Assembly: GCA_020544565.1 (NCBI GenBank)
Contig: CP078014.1
Location: forward strand, 2,234,016 to 2,298,015
DNA: 64,000 nucleotides
Origin: Bradyrhizobiaceae bacterium
Lineage (GTDB): Bacteria > Pseudomonadota > Alphaproteobacteria > Rhizobiales > Xanthobacteraceae
Direction: 5' to 3'
Program-made: the position numbers and the translations under genes
Shown here: one piece after another, positions 42,996 through 51,460 of the stretch
Layout: every line of letters begins with the position of its first letter
Numbering within the stretch: the stretch's first letter is position 1
The notes under the pieces: model-generated
The model's database searches: none
What the model was told of the DNA's origin: nothing
Seen by the model: the letters and a program-made list of their open reading frames with translations, nothing else

Positions 42996-43709
42996 TCAGC
43001 CTCCCAGATATGCAGCCTTTATGCTTTCGTCCTGCAACAGTGCCGCAGATGTCATCTGCTGCGATACAGTGCCGCGTTCAATCACGTAAGCGAGGCTGCT
43101 GTATTCAAGCGCCATGAAGGCGTTCTGCTCGACCAGAAGGATCGAAACACCCTGCTCGTTGATGTTCTTAAGCTTGTCGAAAACTTCTTCCACGAGGTTC
43201 GGCGCAAGCCCGAGCGACGGCTCGTCGAGTAGCATCAGCTTCGGCCGCGCCATGATCGCGCGGCCGATCGCCAGCATCTGCTGCTGGCCACCGGAGAGCG
43301 ACCAGCCAAGCTGCTTGCGCCGTTCGGCCAGAATCGGAAACAGCCCGAAAACGCGGTCCAGATCCTCCGCCATCGACTTGCCGCGGCCGAACCAGGGCGT
43401 GGTCGCCACCCGCAGATTGTCATAGACGCTGAGACCGGGGAACACGCCTCGCCCTTCGGGGACCATCGAGATTCCCAGCCGGGCGATATCCGGCGTCTCG
43501 CGGCCCAGAATGTCCTGTCCTGCAAACTTCACCGATCCGCTGCCGCGAACAAGCCCCATGATCGCGCGCAATGTCGTGGTCTTGCCGGCGCCGTTCGCGC
43601 CGATCAGCGTGACGATCTCCCCCTCGCGAACGGAGATGTTGACCTTGTGCAGGACCTCGACCCCGTCGGGGTAGGCCGCGCTGACATCCCGGACTTCAAG
43701 CAACGACAT
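42996..43709 (-). CDS. livF: Branched-chain amino acid-type ABC transporter ATPase LivF
   Basis: A 237-residue ATPase with Walker A GANGAGKTT, LSGGQQQMLAIGRAI and Walker B LLLDEPSLGLAP, characteristic of LivF. It overlaps the LivMG fusion gene upstream by 14 bp. It is followed 39 bp later by the molybdenum hydroxylase large subunit, so transport and metabolism share a transcript. Confidence 0.94.
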   Translation of the reverse strand: MSLLEVRDVSAAYPDGVEVLHKVNISVREGEIVTLIGANGAGKTTTLRAIMGLVRGSGSVKFAGQDILGRETPDIARLGISMVPEGRGVFPGLSVYDNLRVATTPWFGRGKSMAEDLDRVFGLFPILAERRKQLGWSLSGGQQQMLAIGRAIMARPKLMLLDEPSLGLAPNLVEEVFDKLKNINEQGVSILLVEQNAFMALEYSSLAYVIERGTVSQQMTSAALLQDESIKAAYLGG

Positions 43710-45519
43710 TTTGAACGTCCTTGGCCACGCCCCTTTTACCGAGATAGGCGCTGATTACTTCCGGATTGCTGCGGATCGCAGCCGGCACGCCATCGGCGAT
43801 CTTCTTGCCGAAATTAAGAACCGTGATGTCGTCTGCAATCTTCATGACGAACGGCATGTTATGTTCGACAATCACAACAGTGATGCCGATAGCTTTCATC
43901 TTCTGAATATAGCCGACCAGCCGTTCGACTTCCGTCGGGTTCATGCCTGCCGCCGGCTCATCGAGCAGAATCATCTTCGGGCGCATGGCCAGGGCGCGGG
44001 CGATTTCGACCAGACGCTGCTGCTCGTGCGGCAACGCGCTGACCTGGATGTCCCGAACGTTCCAGAGTCCGACAAACCGCAGCGCGGCCTTCGCCGTCTC
44101 GTGCAGATCGCTTTCTTCGGCGACCGCGGCGGGCGTTCCAAGCATCACCGAGGTCCAGCCTGCGCGCTTCGGGCTTCTGCACCCGACGAGAACATTTTCC
44201 ATGACCGTCAGAGAATGGAACGAGCGCAGGTTCTGGAACGTGCGTGCAATGCCGAGGTCGGCCAGATTCCATGATGCCGTCGGCTGAAGCTTTCGGCCAT
44301 CGAATGTCATTGTGTTCGGCTCGGGCGTGTATACACCCGACACAAGATTGATGAAGGTCGACTTGCCCGCCCCATTGGGACCGATCAGCGCATGAACCGT
44401 TCCGGCGCGAACGGTCATCGACAGATCGTTGATCGCGATCAGGCCACCGAACCTGCATGTCAGATGATCGATCGACAGCATGACGCCTTGGGCCGGCTTT
44501 GTATCGTTCACCTGGCGGATCGGACGTAGCAGGTCGATCGACGGATCGTTGATCGACAACTCATCCACCTGCCCGCCCTCGCCGAGAGACGGCACTCTCA
44601 CTGCTTTGCGGCCCTTGAGCAATCCGAGGAAACCCTCCGGCAGGAAGAGAACCGCGAACGCGACGCCCGCGCCGTAGATCACCTGATAATATTCCTTGGA
44701 GACCCGCAGCACTTCGGGGAGCATGATGATGAAAATCGCGCCCAGCACCGGACCAAACATAGTCCCCATGCCGCCCAGCAACACCATGCTGAGAACCTGT
44801 GCCGTCACTTCAAAGGTGAAGGTATCGGGACTGATGAAACCGACGAGATGTGCATAGAGCGATCCTGCGCAGCCGGCAATCACCGAGCTGATGACGAACG
44901 CAAGGATCTTCATCCGCGTAACATTGACGCCGGTCGTGCCCGCCGCCATTTCGGCATCGCGAAGCGCCGCGAAGCTGCGGCCATACTTCGACGTTTCCGT
45001 GCGGCGGGCGAGAGCCAGCACGAACAGCAGAACAGCGATGCAGAGGTAGTAGTATTTCTGATCGGTGTCGAACTGGAAACCGAACGCGACCGGCGGGGGA
45101 ATCGCTCCGATTCCGTCGCCGCCGTGGGTCACCTCGCGCCAGTTGAACAATACGATCCGGATGATTTCACCAAAGCCGAGGGTGCCGAAGGCAAGATAAT
45201 GCCCCTTCAGGCGCAGCGCCGGAACGCCGATGATGATGCCGGCGATGCCTGCCATCACGCCCGCGAGAACGAACCCCGGCCAGAAAAGCATGCCGGAGCC
45301 CCCATGGCTCAGGATCGCCGCGGTATAGGCGCCGATGCCGAAGAAGCCGGCGTGGCCCAGCGAAATCTGCCCCGCATATCCAAGAACGAAATTGAGGCTG
45401 ACCGCGAGAATGGCATAGATGATGCCCACATTGATCAGGCGAAGCAGATAGTCGTTGTGAAACGAGAAGGGCAAAGCCAGCAGCGCGATCGCGACCGCGA
45501 ACGGAATGAACTTACGCAT
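43696..45519 (-). CDS. Fused LivM permease-LivG ATPase
   Basis: A 607-residue fusion. Residues 1 to about 310 are a LivM permease with about ten membrane helices (NFVLGYAGQISLGHAGFFGI). Residues about 345-600 are a LivG ATPase (Walker A GPNGAGKST near 376, signature ALPHEQQRLVEIARALAMRP, Walker B ILLDEPAAGMNP). A linker joins them at about 310-345. It couples the permease stoichiometrically to one ATPase; LivH and LivF complete the transporter. Fusions of this kind recur in alphaproteobacteria. Confidence 0.93.
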   Translation of the reverse strand: MRKFIPFAVAIALLALPFSFHNDYLLRLINVGIIYAILAVSLNFVLGYAGQISLGHAGFFGIGAYTAAILSHGGSGMLFWPGFVLAGVMAGIAGIIIGVPALRLKGHYLAFGTLGFGEIIRIVLFNWREVTHGGDGIGAIPPPVAFGFQFDTDQKYYYLCIAVLLFVLALARRTETSKYGRSFAALRDAEMAAGTTGVNVTRMKILAFVISSVIAGCAGSLYAHLVGFISPDTFTFEVTAQVLSMVLLGGMGTMFGPVLGAIFIIMLPEVLRVSKEYYQVIYGAGVAFAVLFLPEGFLGLLKGRKAVRVPSLGEGGQVDELSINDPSIDLLRPIRQVNDTKPAQGVMLSIDHLTCRFGGLIAINDLSMTVRAGTVHALIGPNGAGKSTFINLVSGVYTPEPNTMTFDGRKLQPTASWNLADLGIARTFQNLRSFHSLTVMENVLVGCRSPKRAGWTSVMLGTPAAVAEESDLHETAKAALRFVGLWNVRDIQVSALPHEQQRLVEIARALAMRPKMILLDEPAAGMNPTEVERLVGYIQKMKAIGITVVIVEHNMPFVMKIADDITVLNFGKKIADGVPAAIRSNPEVISAYLGKRGVAKDVQNVVA

Positions 45520-45522
45520 GGC

Positions 45523-46386
45523 TCACCCCCGCTCCTTGATGGCTTCGCCCAGCAATCCGCGTGGGAATGCGATCAAGAAAACGATGAGGATCGCGATGCA
45601 AATCGCGTCCTTGTAGACAGACGAGATGTAGACCGCGGTCAATATCTCGATCAGCCCGATGCTGATGCCGCCGATCACAACGCCCGGAATGGAGCCGAAG
45701 CCGCCAATCACGACGGCGATAAACGCCTTCAGCAAAACTGCGCCGCCCATATCGGTGTCGATCAGGAAGATCGGCGCGAGAAGAACGCCCGCGAAACCGG
45801 AGATCGCGCCGGACATCGCGAATGTGATGCCGATCATCCTGCGCGGATAGATGCCCATGAGCTGCGCGGTCTGCGCATTCTGCGCCGTGGCGCGCAGCCT
45901 ACGGCCGAGATCGGTATGAAAAAACAATGCATATTGCGCGAGCAGAAGAACCGCCGTCACTACGATGACGGCGATATTCTCCGGCGACAGCACGATGCCG
46001 CCGATCGAAATCGAGTCCACCGAGGTCATCGGCGCAACCTTGAGCGGGTTCGGCCCCCAGACGATCAGCGCCAGATTGCGGACGCAGATCGAGAAACCGA
46101 TCGTGACGATGACGAAGTAGAGAAACGAGCGATCTTTCAGCGGATAGAACAGCACCCGCTGAAAGAGCCAGCCCAGACCGCCAAGCGCGGCGATCGAGAC
46201 GAGCACGGCGAGCCAGTAAGGCATATGGAGCGCCGTGGTCGTAAACAGGGCGAAAGCCCCAAGCATCACGAACTCACCCTGCGAGAAGTTAAGCCCGCCA
46301 GAGGCATTGTAGATGAGGACGAAAGCCAGGCCGACGAGAGCATAAATGCAGCCCATCGCAATTCCCGAGGCAATAATCTGTGACAT
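45523..46386 (-). CDS. livH: Branched-chain amino acid-type ABC transporter permease LivH
   Basis: A 287-residue membrane protein starting MSQIIASGIAMGCIYALVGL with the LivH signature YNASGGLNFSQGEFVMLGA and about eight helices. It lies 42 bp after livK and 3 bp before the livMG fusion. Confidence 0.93.
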   Translation of the reverse strand: MSQIIASGIAMGCIYALVGLAFVLIYNASGGLNFSQGEFVMLGAFALFTTTALHMPYWLAVLVSIAALGGLGWLFQRVLFYPLKDRSFLYFVIVTIGFSICVRNLALIVWGPNPLKVAPMTSVDSISIGGIVLSPENIAVIVVTAVLLLAQYALFFHTDLGRRLRATAQNAQTAQLMGIYPRRMIGITFAMSGAISGFAGVLLAPIFLIDTDMGGAVLLKAFIAVVIGGFGSIPGVVIGGISIGLIEILTAVYISSVYKDAICIAILIVFLIAFPRGLLGEAIKERG

Positions 46387-46428
46387 CTCGAGTCCGTTAT
46401 CCTTGAGGACTATCCGAGCCCGCATCCG

Positions 46429-47577
46429 TTATTTGCGTGCAACAACCTTGACGTCGCCGTTGCCCTCGATCTTCATGATGACAGAGCTGTGCCAGAGATT
46501 GCCTTCCGCATCGGCCTTGTAGTTGCCGAGGATGCCGTCATACGACTTGCTCTTGAGGCCGTCGCGAATGGCCTCACGATCCACGCCCTTTTCCTTCATG
46601 ATCGAAGCCAGCATGCCGACGGCATCGTAGTCCTGGGCAATGTACATGTCGGGTGCGAAGCCGGTCTTCTTCTTGTAGTTTTCGACGAAAGCCTTGACCG
46701 CAGGCTTGTCATTGTGTGACGGCAGAACGTCGGGCGCCTGACAGTATTTGCCGTCCATCTCGGCTGCCGTAACGAGACCGCGCAGAAACGCCTTGCAGAG
46801 GCTGGCCGAGGCCACGTAGTCGGCCTTGTTGCCGATCTGATTGAACTTCTTGACGACAAGAGCTTCATCGATCGGATAGCCCTGCGTGTAGATCACGTCC
46901 ACGCCGGCGCTGTTCATCGCCGTGATCTGCGCGGTCATGTCCTTGTCGGTCGCCTGATAGGATGCAACCGCCACCGGCTCGATCCCGAGTTTCTTCAATT
47001 CCTGAGTGAGATAGTCGCGCCCCGAATAACCCCACTCCGCCATCACGTGAAGAATGCCGACCTTCTTCTTTTTCAGATCCTGCGCGATGAACTTTGCCAG
47101 GACAGCCTTGTCTCCTTCATCGTGCGACGAGTCGCGGAAGAAGTATTTCGCGTCCTGCTGCGTCACCCTGCGCGTGCTGGGGCCGGCGATCAACGGGACC
47201 TTCGCCTTTTCCGTCAGCGGAAGCATGGCAAGAATCTGCGTGCCGAGGCCCGGCCCGATAACCGCCACCGGCTCCGACTGCAGGACCTTGTTCAAGGCAT
47301 TGATGGCCGTCGTGTTGGACGCCTGCGTGTCTTCGGCGACGATTTCGATCTGGCGACCATTGATGCCGCCGCTCTTGTTCACTTCATCGACCGCGAGCGT
47401 GATCGCATCGAGATTGGGCTTGCCATAAGGCGCGAGCACGCCGGTCAGGGGAAGAACCACGCCCAGCACGATATTCGGCTTGGCCTGAGCATAGAGCGGC
47501 GTCGCGGCGATCGACGCAACCAGCATGACGGAGGCAGTCAACAAAGACAGCAGCGGCCGACGACTCAACTGTTTCAT
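46429..47577 (-). CDS. livK: Branched-chain amino acid-type ABC transporter substrate-binding protein LivK
   Basis: A 382-residue periplasmic protein from ATG 47577 with GAGGAAGGG upstream. The signal peptide (MKQLSRRPLLSLLTASVMLV) is cleaved after TPLYAQA. The mature domain is a type I periplasmic-binding fold (KPNIVLGVVLPLTGVLAPYG). Family members linked to catabolic genes often bind aromatic or heterocyclic compounds rather than amino acids. It heads the long operon, and an IclR-type repeat lies upstream at 47704-47720. Confidence 0.92.
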   Translation of the reverse strand: MKQLSRRPLLSLLTASVMLVASIAATPLYAQAKPNIVLGVVLPLTGVLAPYGKPNLDAITLAVDEVNKSGGINGRQIEIVAEDTQASNTTAINALNKVLQSEPVAVIGPGLGTQILAMLPLTEKAKVPLIAGPSTRRVTQQDAKYFFRDSSHDEGDKAVLAKFIAQDLKKKKVGILHVMAEWGYSGRDYLTQELKKLGIEPVAVASYQATDKDMTAQITAMNSAGVDVIYTQGYPIDEALVVKKFNQIGNKADYVASASLCKAFLRGLVTAAEMDGKYCQAPDVLPSHNDKPAVKAFVENYKKKTGFAPDMYIAQDYDAVGMLASIMKEKGVDREAIRDGLKSKSYDGILGNYKADAEGNLWHSSVIMKIEGNGDVKVVARK

Positions 47578-47834
47578 TTTCAAATCCCTTCCTCACCTTT
47601 GACGTGTTCAGCTCTTGGTTTCAGCTCTTTGCCTGACATTGATATTCTGCTGATTTTGATACGTTAACATCACATTTCAGCCATTTCAAAGTTAAATAAC
47701 GCTGTTTCTTTAGATGAAACGGTGCTATTTATTTTCCATTCCTCACCCGGCGGTCAACGCACGATCCAAGGCATCCGGCTCAAAGAATGAGCAAGCAAAT
47801 GCAACGCCCCGACCGGCGCTTTTCACCTCCACGC
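47578..47834. promoter_or_regulatory. Promoter region of the liv-cox-F420 operon
   Basis: This 257-bp gap before livK is distinctly AT-rich around 47640-47740. It carries the IclR-type inverted repeat at 47704-47720 about 127 bp before the livK start. No gene is visible. The PLP-enzyme gene upstream is on the same strand and ends at 47835, so this promoter serves livK onward. Confidence 0.6.
47704..47720. promoter_or_regulatory. IclR-type operator, site A (upstream of livK)
   Basis: GTTTCT-TTAGA-TGAAAC: 6-bp arms with one mismatch separated by 5 bp. The right arm and spacing are identical to the two sites at 51242 and 51405. Confidence 0.6.
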
Positions 47835-49121
47835 TCAAAGTCCGGGCAATCCCTGGGACTTTGCTGCAGTCGCGAGTTGGTCCCACGTGCCGTCACAAGC
47901 GGGCAGCGGACGACTTCCCACGCCGACATCCTTGAAACCGGACGATGTCGCGATGCATACGATCGGGCGATGGTCGCCGGCGCTGCGCGGCAATTTGCGC
48001 AATGCAGCCACGCTGGAAGCCGCGGACAACTCCGCCCACAGCCCTTCGCGAGCCAGCATGGCCTGCGCCTCGATCATCTCGCTATCGCTCACCAGGATCG
48101 CCTGCCCGCCGCTGCGAAGCGCCGCGGCAACCGCCCGGTGCCCGCCGATCTCCACGGCGATCGAAAGCGCGTCCGTGGCGCCCGAGGGCTTGATCGAGGC
48201 CGCCGGAGCACCCTCATCGATCGCCTTCTTGTGGGCGCCATAGGCACTCGTCTCGCACACCACAATTCGCGGCAAATCCTGCGTCAGGCCCAGCAGCTTC
48301 AGTTCGACGAATCCTTTCCAGACGCCATAGGCGACTTCGCCGTACCCGGTCGGGATCAGAACGACGGACGGTACAACGCGGTCGAGCTCGATGAAGAGCT
48401 CATACGCAATGGTCTTGTAGCCTTCGGTGCCGAACGCATGCCCGGTGTGGCTCTCTTCCGTCATGTTGCTCACCGGATGAAAGCCGAGACGCGACACAAC
48501 CTCCCGCAGCAATGGCCATCGCTTGGCCGCAGGCACGGCTACGACGGCGGCTCCATAAGCATTGACGAACGTCTGCATCGCAGGAGGCGCCGTCGAACTC
48601 GCCAGCACGATGCAGGGCAACCCGAGCCTTGCGCTATAGGCGGCCGCCGATGCGCCGTGATTTCCGGAGGATGCGACCACCACGCCGGACGCTCCCGACA
48701 ACCGGGCGGCGCTGATGGTGCACCGGTTCAGCCGGTCCTTATGGCTCCAGGTGGGATTGCGGCTTTCGTCCTTGACAAAAACCCGCCCCTCGAGATTCGC
48801 CCATGCGCCGAGCTTTGGCATCTCGACCAGGGCCGTATTGCCCTCGCCCAGTCCCATGCCGGCCACGAGAGGCGGCAGCAGCGACGACCATTGATCGATG
48901 CCGCGACCCGAAACAACCTGGCCGAAGATCGAGATATCCACATCCGCATAATTGTAGACAACCTCGACCGGCGCCCTGAACCGATCACCGCGATCCGAGG
49001 CGCTTCCATTGACGATGGGAGGCAAAAGCGGAAACTTGCTGCTATCGTCATAAACGGATTGCTGACCCATCGCCGTGGTCGGGCAGCAATCGATATTTGC
49101 GATTTTTTGATGAATCGACAT
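47835..49121 (-). CDS. PLP-dependent fold-type II enzyme, threonine synthase/diaminopropionate ammonia-lyase-like
   Basis: A 428-residue PLP enzyme. The Schiff-base lysine is in NPTWSHKDRLNRC, and the phosphate loop region SSGNHGASAAAYSARLGLPC is typical of threonine synthase-like lyases. No homoserine or threonine genes are nearby, so a catabolic ammonia-lyase or beta-elimination on a pathway intermediate is more likely. It is divergent from the iclR gene and may be read as a separate unit. Confidence 0.75.
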   Translation of the reverse strand: MSIHQKIANIDCCPTTAMGQQSVYDDSSKFPLLPPIVNGSASDRGDRFRAPVEVVYNYADVDISIFGQVVSGRGIDQWSSLLPPLVAGMGLGEGNTALVEMPKLGAWANLEGRVFVKDESRNPTWSHKDRLNRCTISAARLSGASGVVVASSGNHGASAAAYSARLGLPCIVLASSTAPPAMQTFVNAYGAAVVAVPAAKRWPLLREVVSRLGFHPVSNMTEESHTGHAFGTEGYKTIAYELFIELDRVVPSVVLIPTGYGEVAYGVWKGFVELKLLGLTQDLPRIVVCETSAYGAHKKAIDEGAPAASIKPSGATDALSIAVEIGGHRAVAAALRSGGQAILVSDSEMIEAQAMLAREGLWAELSAASSVAALRKLPRSAGDHRPIVCIATSSGFKDVGVGSRPLPACDGTWDQLATAAKSQGLPGL

Positions 49122-49220
49122 TCTGGATCATGCCCCCGCTTGCAGTTGCTTTCCCTGAACCCTCGTCCCCGCGCTCGCTAATCCGCCCCACCAGATTCCG
49201 CAGGAAAGATTGACCCTCCC

Positions 49221-50006
49221 ATGAAGGCGCCCACTGAAGCCGGAAACCAGTCGCTCATACGCGGCCTCAAGATTCTTGAAGCCTATTCGGCGACGAAGCA
49301 GAGTTGGGGTATTCGCGAGCTCGGCAGAGAGCTCGACATCAATGCCGCGACCACCTACCGGCTTGTGTCCACGCTGGCCAGCCGCGGCTATCTTGAGCAG
49401 AACCGCGAAACCCAGAAATATCATCTGGGACCCAAGGTCGTGCAGCTGGCGGCGAACTATTCGACGCAGAACTCGCTGATCGAGATCAGCCTTCGGCTGT
49501 TTGCCAAATACGAGAAAGCATTCCCCTACAATTTCTATCTCGGGGTGATGCATTCGAGCGAGGTGATCTACGTCGCGGTCTATGAATCGCGCGGACCTCT
49601 CAAAATCACCACCGAGCCGGGACAGAGCGTCAGCCTCTACAGTTCCGCGCTCGGGAAACTGCTGCTCGCCAACGAAAGCGACTCCTTCATCAAGGCGCTC
49701 CTTGCGGACAAGCCGATCGAGCGCATCACGCCGCTCACCATCACCAGCGAGAAGGAGTTGATGCGACAAATCCGGGAGATCAGGAAGCTCGGCTATGCCG
49801 TCAACCGCGGCGAGGTCTACGAGGAGATTGCAGCCGTCGCGACGCCCATCAGGGGTCCTGACGGCACCGTCATTGCCGGGCTCTCGTTGAGCTTTCCGAT
49901 GCATTATCTGGACACCAAAAAACTTGACCTCGACGAAATCATCTCGCTTGCACAGACCATCGCCGACGAAATATCGACGATGAACCGTCGGACCGTCATT
50001 CGCTGA
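49221..50006 (+). CDS. IclR-family transcriptional regulator
   Basis: A 261-residue regulator. The winged helix is at about residues 10-70 (SLIRGLKILEAYSATKQSWG, INAATTYRLVSTLASRGYLE). An IclR effector-binding domain follows. It lies between the PLP enzyme and M24 hydrolase genes, inside the group of catabolic units whose promoters carry GTTTC-type inverted repeats. It is the only IclR gene in the window and the best candidate for binding them. Confidence 0.92.
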   Translation: MKAPTEAGNQSLIRGLKILEAYSATKQSWGIRELGRELDINAATTYRLVSTLASRGYLEQNRETQKYHLGPKVVQLAANYSTQNSLIEISLRLFAKYEKAFPYNFYLGVMHSSEVIYVAVYESRGPLKITTEPGQSVSLYSSALGKLLLANESDSFIKALLADKPIERITPLTITSEKELMRQIREIRKLGYAVNRGEVYEEIAAVATPIRGPDGTVIAGLSLSFPMHYLDTKKLDLDEIISLAQTIADEISTMNRRTVIR

Positions 50007-50023
50007 TGGCCCGCGCCACATCC

Positions 50024-51223
50024 TCAAGACAGAACATCGAGTTCTCGTGGTGAGCCCGACGTCAACACCACGTTGGAACCATTCTCCGAGACGACGAACG
50101 GATCCTCGACGTGAACAGCGCCGATACCGAATTCGTAGTACGGCGTCTCGATATTGATCACCATTCCGGCCTCGATCATCACGTCGTTGCCATCGGCCAG
50201 AATGGGCTGCTCGTAGACTTCCGCACCGATGCCATGGCCGACGTGGTGCCGCCGATAACGCGGCTCGCCGTGCGCGCGGACCCCCTCCATGGTCAGATGA
50301 AAGACATCACTCCCGGTCATCCCGGGGCGGGTCTTGTCGATGCCGACCTGCTCGCCGGCCACCATGGCGCGATACAGCGTCTGGACCCGTGCCGAGGGTT
50401 CGCCAAAGCTGAATGTCCGGGCGAGGTCCGACCAGTAACCGAGATAGGAACTGCCGACATCGAACCAGATCGTGTCGCCCTTCTGCAGCCCGGTGCGATT
50501 TGAGAGGACCTGACCGCCGATACCGTTCCGGCCAAACTTGATCATCGTGAATTCCGCACGGCCACCCTGCGAGGCCACGGACCGATTGAACTCGAGATAC
50601 AATTCGTGCTCGGTCACGCCCGTGCGGGCGATTGCGACGGCCGCCTGAATGGCCTGCTCCGTGATGCGCGCGGAACGTCCGATCCGAACGATTTCCTCCT
50701 GCGTCTTCACTCGGCGAACCCACGCAAGCGCCGCATGCGCCGGCACGAACGTGGTCCGCGGCAGCGCGCGCTTCAGCGCATCCTCGACACCGATCCGCAA
50801 TCCGGCCTCGTCCAGTCCGACCCGCTTGCCCGCCAATCCGGCCCGCTTGATCGCCGATGCCAGCGCAGCCGCGCCATTCGGCTCGGCCGGATTGTAGGTC
50901 ATCTGATAAAGGCGCTGCTCGTGCTCCGGCAGCACGTCATCGCCATAACGTTCCCGATAGAACGTGCCGAAATTCACCGCATCGACAATCTGCGCGGAGC
51001 TATCGAGCACCTGATCGATCTCGCCCGTCGACGACACCAGCGCGACCCGCTCGGGAGCATCGCGGGTGATGACCGCATAGCACTGACCGAAATAGGGATG
51101 CAGATGCAGCGACACGCTGCTGATGCCCGTCAGGTAGTGGATGTTCTCCGTCGTCGCGGCGACGATGCCGTCGAGGTCGTCCTCGACCATCCTCTGTTTC
51201 AATCGCCCGACATGAGCAAGCAT
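50024..51223 (-). CDS. M24-family metallohydrolase (Xaa-Pro peptidase/creatinase-like)
   Basis: A 399-residue protein from ATG 51223, chosen because CCGGAGGCGACG precedes it and because an earlier in-frame ATG (51241) abuts the operator. The N-terminal creatinase-like domain precedes a pita-bread domain with metal ligands in DVGSSYLGYWSDLART, GHGIGAEVYEQP and NIETPYYEFGIGAVHVED. It may cleave a peptide, or an amide or C-N bond as creatinases do. It converges on iclR and is divergent from the LLM operon, which shares its regulatory gap. Confidence 0.88.
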   Translation of the reverse strand: MLAHVGRLKQRMVEDDLDGIVAATTENIHYLTGISSVSLHLHPYFGQCYAVITRDAPERVALVSSTGEIDQVLDSSAQIVDAVNFGTFYRERYGDDVLPEHEQRLYQMTYNPAEPNGAAALASAIKRAGLAGKRVGLDEAGLRIGVEDALKRALPRTTFVPAHAALAWVRRVKTQEEIVRIGRSARITEQAIQAAVAIARTGVTEHELYLEFNRSVASQGGRAEFTMIKFGRNGIGGQVLSNRTGLQKGDTIWFDVGSSYLGYWSDLARTFSFGEPSARVQTLYRAMVAGEQVGIDKTRPGMTGSDVFHLTMEGVRAHGEPRYRRHHVGHGIGAEVYEQPILADGNDVMIEAGMVINIETPYYEFGIGAVHVEDPFVVSENGSNVVLTSGSPRELDVLS

Positions 51224-51241
51224 CGTCGCCTCCGGATACAT

Positions 51242-51258
51242 GTTTTAAATATTGAAAC
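51242..51258. promoter_or_regulatory. IclR-type operator, site B (M24 side)
   Basis: GTTTTA-AATAT-TGAAAC: 6-bp arms with one mismatch and a 5-bp spacer, 18 bp upstream of the M24 gene start. Same layout as sites at 47704 and 51405. Confidence 0.6.
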
Positions 51259-51404
51259 ACTAGTTCATTACACGATGTCACGACCATCGTCTCTCGTCAA
51301 TTGATATTGACTAATAAAAATAGGAATAAGATTGCATCATAGAGACCTTGACGGATTTCGGCTTGACGAAAAATGCATCGGATGATTGACTTATTTCTAT
51401 AAGC

Positions 51405-51421
51405 GTTTCATTTATTGAAAC
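51405..51421. promoter_or_regulatory. IclR-type operator, site C (LLM side)
   Basis: GTTTCA-TTTAT-TGAAAC, a perfect inverted repeat, 39 bp before the LLM oxidoreductase ATG. It is the best match to the shared pattern. The 50-90 bp around it are unusually AT-rich for this genome. Confidence 0.7.
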
Positions 51422-51460
51422 AGAGATAATGTGCGCGGCAACGCTCCAAGGAGATCGATC

